Positions 1-5,083 of a stretch of DNA of 5,083 nucleotides are shown here, piece by piece (the stretch's first letter is position 1; each line of letters opens with the position of its first letter). A model generated the notes under the pieces. That model had not been told where the DNA came from, did no database searches, and saw only the letters and a program-made list of their open reading frames with translations. Made by a program: the position numbers and the translations under genes. Source of the DNA: a bacterium (lineage in GTDB: Bacteria > Krumholzibacteriota > Krumholzibacteria > LZORAL124-64-63); the NCBI GenBank assembly GCA_016873405.1, contig VGXH01000192.1:1-5083 (forward strand), in the 5' to 3' direction.

Positions 1-1761
1 GCGACGCCGGTCGCGACGACGCCGGTGCCGGTCGCCGCCGGCGGCGCCCAGGCCGCCACGATCGCCGGCCTGGCTCCCGACGAGACCTATCATGTGGCGA
101 TGCGCACGTTCGACGAGTGGGGCGCCTATCACGAACGCCTGGGCGGCGACTGGAGCCGCAACGCCGCGCCGCTGGTGACCGCGACGTTCACGACGCAACC
201 GGCTCCCACCATCGCCGTCGCCCCGTTGAACCCGTTCGTGAAGGTGCGGCAGGGGGCGGCCGGCGCCTGCACCGTGAGCGTGGCCAATGTCGGCACGGGC
301 GTGCTCGACTTCGCCGTCAGCGACCCGTCGGGCGCAGGGCGCGTGCGGTTCGAGCCGGCAGCGGGCACCCTCCTGGGCGGCGAGGCGGCCGACATTCTGG
401 TCACCCTGGACGTCGCGGCGCAGGGCTGCGGCGAAACCGCGTACCCGCTGGTGGTGCGGAGCAACGACCCGACGGCCGCAGAGGTGGCGGTGTCCATCAC
501 GGTCGGCGTCACGGGGCCGGGCGACGTCGAGATCGCGGACCCGCAACTCGCCTTCGGCGGCGTGCCCGTCGGCGAGCGGGCGGCGTTGTCGCTGACCGTG
601 AGCAACCGGGGCTGCAGCGACCTCGCGGTGCTCGCGACGGCCTTCTCCAACCCCGATTTCGCCTACGGCGGCGGCGCGATGCCCGGCACTCCGGTGCTCG
701 TGATCGCGCCGCAGAGCTCCGGCGAACTGCCGGTCCTATACGCGCCGACGGAGCTGGCAGCGGACACCGGCACGCTCCTGCTCACGACGGCGGACGGCGA
801 CGAGCCGGTTGTCGCCGTGCAGTTGACCGGGATCGGTACCACCTATCCCGGGGCCGGGTTGAGCGCGGACACGGTGTTCTCGCCGCAGTTGTGGACCAAC
901 GGGAGCGGCACCACGCTGCTGGGGATCACCAATACGGGCGGCGCGGACCTGACGTTCGCGTTCGCCGCCGATCTTCCGCCTTGGCTGACGATCGAACCGG
1001 GCGGCGGCACGATCGCCGCCGGCCACACGGTGCAGGTCGCCTTCGCGTTCTCGGCGGCGCAGCGGTGCGGGGATGCGACCGGTTCGGTGAGCTTGACCAC
1101 CAACGCGCCGGGGCAGGAACTGCTGGTCATCCCGTGCGTCGCGCTCGTGACACCCGCGCCGGTCCTCGACGCCCCGCTTGTCCTGCACGTGGATGCGGTC
1201 GGCGCTCTGGACGTCGTCAACCGCGGTTGCGCGGGTCACCCGCTGACGATCTCGGGCGTGACCTTCAGCGATCCCCAGTGGTGCAGCACCACGACGACGT
1301 TCCCGCGCGTCGTGCAGCCGGGGCGGCGGAGCGTGATCTCGGTCGAAGCGAATCACGGCGGCTGGACAACGAGCGGAATGGTGATCCATTCGGACGACCC
1401 CTTGAAACCGCATTACCCGGTGGTCATCGTGGGACTGGGCGGACCAGGCGCGGCCGCGGCGATCGCGCCGCCGTCGCCGGAGCCCGGCGCCGCCCTGGCC
1501 GTGCCCAACCCCTTCAACCCCTCGACGCAGCTGCTCCTCTCGCTGGAGCGAAGCGCCGCGGTGACGGTGGACATCTTCGATGTGCGCGGTCATCGCGTGC
1601 GGCACGCGGCGCTGGGCACCCGCGCGGCCGGGATGGTGTCCTTCGATTGGAACGGGCGCGACGACTCCGGCGGGGCCCTGCCGTCAGGGACCTATTTCTA
1701 TCGGTTCTCGACCGACGGCGAGTCAGGAGGAGCGTCGGGGAAGCTCACGCTGCTGAGATGA
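1..1761 (+). CDS. Secreted/surface multi-domain protein with Ig-like repeats and FlgD-like (T9SS-type) C-terminal domain, 5' partial
   Basis: The frame is open from the first base to TGA at 1759-1761, giving 586 visible residues. A GTG at 25 could be read as a start, but it would cut a fibronectin type III-like domain (about residues 1-65, with the typical GLAPDETYHVAMRTFDEWG stretch), so the true start and any signal peptide lie upstream. Four beta-sandwich modules follow, at about residues 70-172, 175-280, 282-384 and 386-480. They resemble choice-of-anchor D/ASH-like and BACON-like domains. A short Ala/Pro-rich linker leads to a FlgD Ig-like/T9SS type A sorting-like domain (498-586) with PNPFNPST at 502-509, DWNGRDDSG at 549-557, PSGTYFYR at 561-568 and the closing KLTLLR. 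Proteins of this build are usually exported and act as adhesins, or as the carrier part of a surface enzyme. No catalytic domain is visible, so any enzymatic part would be upstream. Seven cysteines suit an extracytoplasmic location. Family type is confident; specific function is unknown. Confidence 0.9.
   Translation, partial: ATPVATTPVPVAAGGAQAATIAGLAPDETYHVAMRTFDEWGAYHERLGGDWSRNAAPLVTATFTTQPAPTIAVAPLNPFVKVRQGAAGACTVSVANVGTGVLDFAVSDPSGAGRVRFEPAAGTLLGGEAADILVTLDVAAQGCGETAYPLVVRSNDPTAAEVAVSITVGVTGPGDVEIADPQLAFGGVPVGERAALSLTVSNRGCSDLAVLATAFSNPDFAYGGGAMPGTPVLVIAPQSSGELPVLYAPTELAADTGTLLLTTADGDEPVVAVQLTGIGTTYPGAGLSADTVFSPQLWTNGSGTTLLGITNTGGADLTFAFAADLPPWLTIEPGGGTIAAGHTVQVAFAFSAAQRCGDATGSVSLTTNAPGQELLVIPCVALVTPAPVLDAPLVLHVDAVGALDVVNRGCAGHPLTISGVTFSDPQWCSTTTTFPRVVQPGRRSVISVEANHGGWTTSGMVIHSDDPLKPHYPVVIVGLGGPGAAAAIAPPSPEPGAALAVPNPFNPSTQLLLSLERSAAVTVDIFDVRGHRVRHAALGTRAAGMVSFDWNGRDDSGGALPSGTYFYRFSTDGESGGASGKLTLLR
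208..1440 (+). repeat. Diverged A-B-A-B protein-level tandem repeat of Ig-like modules
   Basis: Within the surface protein, two copies of a roughly 205-215-residue unit can be aligned by eye. Each unit is an A module followed by a B module. A modules (residues 70-172 and 282-384) share an Asn-x-Gly turn (N96, N311), an EPxxGT motif (118-123, 332-337), and AAQ-x-CG with a downstream N-x-P (C143 to P157; C356 to P370). B modules (175-280 and 386-480) share N-R-G-C (202-205 and 407-410), an F-S-x-P segment (215-218 and 422-425) and a closing G-x-G (277-279, 478-480). Offsets between equivalent landmarks are 215 (N96/N311), 213 (C143/C356) and 205 (C205/C410) residues. The copies are far apart in sequence, so the duplication is old and is not seen as a DNA repeat. 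Confidence 0.6.
1492..1758 (+). other. FlgD Ig-like / T9SS type A sorting-like C-terminal domain (region of the surface protein)
   Basis: Residues 498-586 form the compact beta-sandwich tail found at the end of many secreted proteins of FCB-group bacteria. Visible hallmarks are the opening PNPFNPST, a TVDIFDVRGHRVR strand-turn-strand near 522-534, the DWNGRDDSG loop, the PSGTYFYR strand, and a basic residue plus hydrophobic finish (KLTLLR). In Bacteroidota this class of tail directs passage through the type IX secretion system and is then removed. Whether this organism has that system cannot be seen here, and FlgD-like domains also occur without it. Confidence 0.85.
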
Positions 1762-1809
1762 GGGGTGGTTGTGGAGACAGTCGGCTGGGGCGCGAACTGC
1801 GCGTGCCGG

Positions 1810-1838
1810 TGGACAAGCGCTGCCGAAGCAGCGACCAT
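1810..1838 (+). promoter_or_regulatory. Candidate sigma70-type promoter for the ABC-F/hflX operon
   Basis: TGGACA at 1810-1815 matches the -35 consensus at five of six positions. Seventeen bases later, GACCAT at 1833-1838 matches the -10 consensus at three of six, keeping the important second A and final T. Transcription would begin near 1845, about 30 bases before the ABC-F start. The location at the head of a two-gene operon is sensible, but the -10 is poor, the lineage's consensus is unknown, and a hairpin-forming sequence occupies the spacer. This is a weak call. Confidence 0.3.
1818..1833. other. Perfect 6-bp inverted repeat with four-base loop
   Basis: CGCTGC (1818-1823) and GCAGCG (1828-1833) are exact reverse complements around CGAA. 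Transcribed from the - strand, the loop would be UUCG closed by C-G, the very stable tetraloop. No T-rich run follows on either strand, so it does not look like a standard intrinsic terminator. It is the strongest local structure in the gap between the surface-protein gene and the ABC-F gene. It could mark weak termination of the first gene, a regulator site, or chance. Confidence 0.45.
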
Positions 1839-1866
1839 AGGGGCCTGACGCCACATCAGCCCAAGC

Positions 1867-1876
1867 CGGGATCCCG
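1867..1876. promoter_or_regulatory. Palindrome CGGGATCCCG abutting the ABC-F start codon
   Basis: The ten bases immediately before ATG at 1877 read the same on both strands. They occupy the place where a ribosome binding site should be, and the only purine run is GGGA at 1868-1871, a weak Shine-Dalgarno match at about five bases' spacing. The sequence is seen directly. A role as an operator or in translation control is speculation. Confidence 0.3.
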
Positions 1877-3841
1877 ATGCTCACCCTCTCCGACGCCCAC
1901 TTCGACTACGGCCGCGAGCGCATCCTCCGTGGCGCCTCCTTTGCCGTGCACCCCGGCCAGAAGTGCGCCCTGGTCGGCCCCAACGGGGCCGGCAAGACCA
2001 CGCTGCTGAACATCCTGGCCGGGGAGATCGCGCTGCAGGGCGGGTCGCGGTCGCTGATCGGGGGCACCCAGATCCGCTATCTGCGGCAGGAGACCACGCT
2101 GGAGGCGCCGGCCGGCGGCACCGGCACCGTGCTGGAGGCCGTGGCCGACGCGGCGTTCGCCCGCGAGCGCGAGCTGGAGCGCCAGCTCCACGACGTGGCC
2201 GCCCGCCTGGCCGCCCCCCACGATGAAGCCGCGCAGAAGCAGCTCGTCAAGGAACAGGGCCGTCTTCAAGACGAGTTCGAGCGCCGCCACGGTTACACCA
2301 TGCAGGCCCGCCTGGAGGCCGCGCTGGCGGGCGTCGGCCTGCCGCGCAGCACCTGGCAGGAGCCGCCGCACAAGCTGAGCGGCGGCGAAAGAAGGCGGGC
2401 CGCGCTGGCCGCGGTGCTGCTCAGCAACGCCGACCTGCTGCTGCTGGACGAGCCCACCAACCACCTCGACCTCGAGGCCTGCGAGTGGCTGGAGGGGTTC
2501 CTGGCGCAGCATCGCGGCTCGGCCGTGATCGTCTCGCACGATCGCTGGTTCCTGGACCGCGCCACCACGCGCACGCTGCACCTCGATCGCGGCAAGGTGG
2601 TGACCTACAGCGGCAACTACAGCTTCTTCGACGAGCAGAGCCGCCTGCGCTGGGAGCAGGACATGGCGGCCTGGGAACGCCAGCAGGCGAAGATCCGGCA
2701 GGCCGAGGACTACATCCGCCGCAACATCGAGGGACAGAACACCAAGCAGGCGCAGGGAAGGCGCAAGCTGCTGGAGCGCGAGGAGAAGCTGGAGAAGCCC
2801 GGCGCCGAGCCGGGTCTGTTCCGCTTCCGCCTGGAGGTCCAGAGGCCGAGCGGCGGCACCGTGCTGGAGGCGCGGGGGCTGGGCAAGGGCTTCGGCGGGC
2901 GCGCGTTGCTGCGCGGGCTGGACCTGCATGTGTCGAGGGGCGAGCGGCTGGGCATCGTCGGGCCCAACGGGTGCGGCAAGTCGACGCTGCTGAAGCTGCT
3001 CAGCGGCCAGACCATGCCCGATGAGGGGCGCGTGGTGACCGGGCACAACGTCGATCTGGGCTACTATGACCAGGAGCTGAGCGGCGTCTCGGACCACAAC
3101 ACGGTCATCAACGAGATCGGCAGCGTGGACCCGACCGCCACCCTGGGCGAGCTGCGCACGTTCCTGGCGGCGTTCGGCTACGGCGAAGACCTGTTCGACC
3201 GTCAGGTGGGGCAGCTGTCGGGCGGCGAGCGCGGGCGGCTGGCGCTGCTGCGGCTGATCAAGGAAGGCCACAACTCGCTGCTGCTGGACGAGCCGACCAA
3301 CCACCTCGATGTCCGCAGCCGCGAGTCGCTGGAGGCCGCCTTGCGGGAGTACGACGGCACGCTGATCGTGGTCTCGCACGATCGGCGCTTCCTGGACAAG
3401 GTGGTGCACAAGCTGCTGGTCTTTCCGCCCTTGGACGCGAAGGGCGAGCCGACGGGCCCGATCACGCTGTTCGACGGCGGCTGGGCCGAGTGGGTGAAGG
3501 ACCGCGCGGGCCGGGCGCAGACGGCCTCGGCGGGGCCGACTGGGCCGATGGGGCCGGCGACGCCCGCGAAGCCGGCGGCCGCACCAGCGTCGGTGGCCGC
3601 CGCCACCGGCGGCGCGCTGAGCAAGAACGAGCAGGCCCGCCGCCGCCAGTGGATCGCCGAGGCGGAAGCGGCCATCGCCGCCTTGGAGCAGGAGAAGGAA
3701 ACCTGCTTCGCCGTGATGACCGCGGCCGCCGCGACGGGCGAGCAGCGGGCCCAGGCCGGGCGGCGCATCCTGGAGATCGACGCCGCGCTGCAGAAGCACC
3801 TGGCGGACTGGGAGCAGTGGCACCTCGAGATCGAAGGCTGA
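1877..3841 (+). CDS. ABC-F family ATPase, ribosome-associated (YdiF/Uup/YheS-like)
   Basis: This complete 654-residue protein has two ATP-binding cassettes and no membrane segments. Cassette 1 has Walker A GPNGAGKT (34-41), Q-loop Q71, signature LSGGE (167-171), Walker B LLLLDEP (187-193) and switch His221. Cassette 2 has GPNGCGKST (362-370), Q399, LSGGE (447-451), LLLDEP (468-473) and His501. Both carry the TNHLD D-loop typical of ABC-F, and both catalytic glutamates (192, 472) are present. An arm-like insert lies at about 92-152. The interdomain helical linker (about 252-310, with NTKQAQGRRKLLERE near its tip) is short, as in housekeeping rather than long-linker antibiotic-resistance members. 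A Pro/Ala/Gly-rich stretch (551-579) leads to a C-terminal coiled coil (582-654). ABC-F proteins bind the ribosomal E site and relieve stalled translation; exact subfamily is unsettled. The start is fixed: the in-frame TAG at 1838-1840 is followed by no other start codon before ATG 1877. It is nine bases upstream of hflX. Confidence 0.95.
   Translation: MLTLSDAHFDYGRERILRGASFAVHPGQKCALVGPNGAGKTTLLNILAGEIALQGGSRSLIGGTQIRYLRQETTLEAPAGGTGTVLEAVADAAFARERELERQLHDVAARLAAPHDEAAQKQLVKEQGRLQDEFERRHGYTMQARLEAALAGVGLPRSTWQEPPHKLSGGERRRAALAAVLLSNADLLLLDEPTNHLDLEACEWLEGFLAQHRGSAVIVSHDRWFLDRATTRTLHLDRGKVVTYSGNYSFFDEQSRLRWEQDMAAWERQQAKIRQAEDYIRRNIEGQNTKQAQGRRKLLEREEKLEKPGAEPGLFRFRLEVQRPSGGTVLEARGLGKGFGGRALLRGLDLHVSRGERLGIVGPNGCGKSTLLKLLSGQTMPDEGRVVTGHNVDLGYYDQELSGVSDHNTVINEIGSVDPTATLGELRTFLAAFGYGEDLFDRQVGQLSGGERGRLALLRLIKEGHNSLLLDEPTNHLDVRSRESLEAALREYDGTLIVVSHDRRFLDKVVHKLLVFPPLDAKGEPTGPITLFDGGWAEWVKDRAGRAQTASAGPTGPMGPATPAKPAAAPASVAAATGGALSKNEQARRRQWIAEAEAAIAALEQEKETCFAVMTAAAATGEQRAQAGRRILEIDAALQKHLADWEQWHLEIEG
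3533..3559 (+). repeat. Three tandem 9-base units encoding GPT-GPM-GPA
   Basis: Three consecutive nine-base units beginning GGGCCG encode Gly-Pro-Thr, Gly-Pro-Met and Gly-Pro-Ala, residues 553-561 of the ABC-F protein. They open the flexible linker between cassette 2 and the C-terminal coiled coil. The units differ only in their last three bases, so local slippage is a plausible origin. The array is in frame and in a linker, so copy-number change would be tolerated. Confidence 0.75.
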
Positions 3842-3845
3842 GGAG
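3840..3845 (+). promoter_or_regulatory. Shine-Dalgarno sequence of hflX, overlapping the ABC-F stop codon
   Basis: GAGGAG sits five bases before ATG 3851 and shares its first two bases with the TGA stop of the ABC-F gene (3839-3841). This is a strong ribosome binding site, clearly better than the one before the ABC-F gene. It decides the hflX start. The overlap implies that ribosomes finishing the ABC-F gene uncover or directly reuse this site, which is translational coupling. Confidence 0.85.
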
Positions 3846-3850
3846 ACCTG

Positions 3851-5083
3851 ATGGGCAACCGGCGCGACGAACAGGCGGGCATCAGCACCGAGCAGCGGCG
3901 CGAGCGCGCGGTCATCGTCGGGGTCAACCTGCCGGACGCGTTTGCCGGCGGCAAGGGCGGCGCCTGCGACCTGCCCGAACTGGCGCAGCTGGCCGACACC
4001 GCCGGGGCCGATGTGGTGGGCCGCATCGAACAGACGCGCCCCAAGCCGGAGCCGGCCACGTTCCTGGGTTCGGGCAAGCTGGGCGAACTGAAGGAAATGA
4101 TCGAGGAGCGCGAGGCTACGCTGGTCGTTTTCGACAACGACCTCTCGCCGGCGCAGGGTCGCAACCTGGAGAAGGAACTCGACGTCAACATCCTGGACCG
4201 CACCGAGCTGATCCTGGACATCTTCGCCAAGCACGCCAGCACGCGGCAGTCGCGCCTGCAGGTCGAGCTGGCGCAGCTGCAATACCTGCTGCCGCGCCTG
4301 ACGCGGCTGTGGTCGCACCTCGAAAGGCAGGCCGGCGGCATCGGCACGCGCGGCCCCGGCGAGACGCAGCTGGAGACCGACCGGCGGCTGCTGGGCCGGC
4401 GCGTGGCGCAGCTCAAGCAGGAACTGAAGGAGATCGAGTCGACGCGGCGCACGCAAACCGCCGCGCGCGAGGACGTCTTCAAGGCGGCGCTTGTCGGCTA
4501 CACGAACGCGGGCAAGTCGACGCTGATGAACCAGATCACGCAGGCCGGCGTCTACGTGAAGGACCAGCTCTTCGCCACGCTGGACGCCACCACCCGGCGC
4601 GTGGACGTGGACGAGCGGCGGCGGTTCCTGCTGACGGACACCGTCGGCTTCATCCGCAAGCTGCCGCACCACCTGGTCGAGAGCTTCAAGGCCACGCTGC
4701 AGGAGGTGCGCGAGGCCGACCTGCTGGTGCACGTCGTCGATGCCTCCAGCGAGGACCCCGAGCACCAGATCGAGTCGGTGGAGAAGGTGCTGCGCGAACT
4801 CACCCCGAAAGGCGCCGACCCGCTGGCCACGCCGGCGCTGATGGTCTTCAACAAGATCGACCTGGTGGAGGCCGAGCCGTTCGCCAACCACTATCGCCGC
4901 CACTACCCCGACGCGTTGTTCGTCAGCGGCCTGGACCCCGAAGGCGGGCTGGCCGTGCGCGACGCCATCCTGGCCCGAAGGCTGGGCGGCGAGGTCATTC
5001 GAACGATCCGCCTGCCGATCACCAACCTGGGCGCCCTCAGCGCCTTCCACCGCACGCGCTCGGTGCTGGAGCAGGTGTTCGAG
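3851..5083 (+). CDS. hflX: GTPase HflX, ribosome-splitting factor, 3' partial
   Basis: The frame is open from ATG 3851 to the window end, giving 411 residues. Typical HflX lengths suggest only a short tail is missing. The N-terminal HflX domain includes the ATFLGSGKLGEL segment (69-80), FDNDLSPAQ (94-102), NILDRTELILDIFAKHA (113-129) and a helical region with the family hallmark GTRGPGETQLETDRR (165-179). The G domain has G1 GYTNAGKST (216-224), switch I FATLDATTR (241-249), G3 DTVGF (263-267, a hydrophobic residue replacing the usual catalytic Gln, as in the family), G4 NKID (334-337) and a G5-like VSG (358-360). The start of the C-terminal domain follows (about 383 on). HflX binds the 50S subunit and, with GTP, splits stalled or stressed 70S ribosomes; it is cytoplasmic. 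The start is supported by GAGGAG five bases upstream and by an in-frame TGA just before it. Operon with the ABC-F gene is very likely. Confidence 0.95.
   Translation, partial: MGNRRDEQAGISTEQRRERAVIVGVNLPDAFAGGKGGACDLPELAQLADTAGADVVGRIEQTRPKPEPATFLGSGKLGELKEMIEEREATLVVFDNDLSPAQGRNLEKELDVNILDRTELILDIFAKHASTRQSRLQVELAQLQYLLPRLTRLWSHLERQAGGIGTRGPGETQLETDRRLLGRRVAQLKQELKEIESTRRTQTAAREDVFKAALVGYTNAGKSTLMNQITQAGVYVKDQLFATLDATTRRVDVDERRRFLLTDTVGFIRKLPHHLVESFKATLQEVREADLLVHVVDASSEDPEHQIESVEKVLRELTPKGADPLATPALMVFNKIDLVEAEPFANHYRRHYPDALFVSGLDPEGGLAVRDAILARRLGGEVIRTIRLPITNLGALSAFHRTRSVLEQVFE

Noticed and set aside
2..32. Short direct repeats of CGACGCCGGT (2-11, 17-26) at the window start.
   Set aside because: They encode a low-complexity Ala/Thr/Pro/Val segment of the fibronectin-like domain. 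The copies are too short and too few to name as a repeat element.
736..1605. A 289-residue - strand frame inside the surface-protein gene.
   Set aside because: It has Arg/His-rich composition and no motifs, and lies antisense to a well-supported coding frame.
1762..1876. Intrinsic terminator or small RNA between the surface-protein gene and the ABC-F gene.
   Set aside because: The only clear hairpin has no T-run on either strand, and no RNA family structure can be recognised in 115 bases.
117..2009. A 630-residue + strand frame overlapping the surface-protein gene and running into the ABC-F gene.
   Set aside because: The product is Arg/Gly-rich and domain-free, and it is a shifted frame of a gene with clear domains. 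The overlap past 1877 is explained by low stop frequency.
2438..3309. Near-identical 32-base direct repeats (2438-2469 and 3278-3309, one mismatch).
   Set aside because: They encode the Walker B and D-loop of the two ABC-F cassettes 280 codons apart, so conserved protein motifs explain them without a mobile or regulatory repeat.
3508..3553. Several G-runs that might form a G-quadruplex.
   Set aside because: Any four-run combination that includes the upstream runs needs a loop of about 16 bases. The runs follow from Gly/Arg/Pro codons in GC-rich DNA.
3202..4482. A 426-residue - strand frame rich in Ser, Arg and Cys.
   Set aside because: The composition is typical of the complement of GC-rich codons, and it spans the junction of two real genes.
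1856..5050. A 1064-residue open frame on the - strand across the whole ABC-F and hflX region.
   Set aside because: It is the antisense shadow of two clear genes in GC-rich DNA, where stops are rare. The translation is Gln/Leu/Arg-rich with no recognisable domain.

Overview
The window is very GC-rich coding DNA with three genes, all on the + strand and in a bacterial layout. The first gene is cut by the left edge and the third by the right edge. The first gene's protein ends in a PNPFNPS-type FlgD-like/T9SS-type C-terminal domain. Such tails are typical of FCB-group bacteria; combined with this GC content, they suggest an uncultured lineage of the Eisenbacteria or Krumholzibacteriota kind. This placement is inferred from protein style and base composition only.

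Region 1 (1-1761) is the 3' part of a large secreted or cell-surface protein. It holds the end of a fibronectin type III-like domain, then four beta-sandwich (Ig-like) modules arranged A-B-A-B, then the C-terminal sorting-type domain. Region 2 (1762-1876) is a 115-base gap. It holds a possible sigma70-type promoter, a perfect 6-bp hairpin inside that promoter's spacer, and a 10-bp palindrome touching the next start codon. Region 3 (1877-3841) is a complete ABC-F ATPase with two intact ATP-binding cassettes and a C-terminal coiled coil. Region 4 (3851-5083) is hflX, the ribosome-associated GTPase, lacking only its extreme C-terminus.

The ABC-F gene and hflX are separated by nine bases, lie in the same reading frame, and share a Shine-Dalgarno sequence that overlaps the upstream stop codon, so they are very probably one operon. 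Known members of both families act on ribosomes: ABC-F proteins bind the E site and relieve stalled elongation, and HflX splits stalled or stressed 70S ribosomes. A joint role in ribosome maintenance under stress or antibiotic exposure is a reasonable inference. The surface protein upstream appears unrelated and is probably a separate transcription unit.

I found no mobile element, CRISPR array, tRNA or rRNA, and no convincing evidence of an undescribed system. The most useful leads are the A-B-A-B cysteine-bearing repeat in the surface protein and the in-frame ABC-F/hflX junction.
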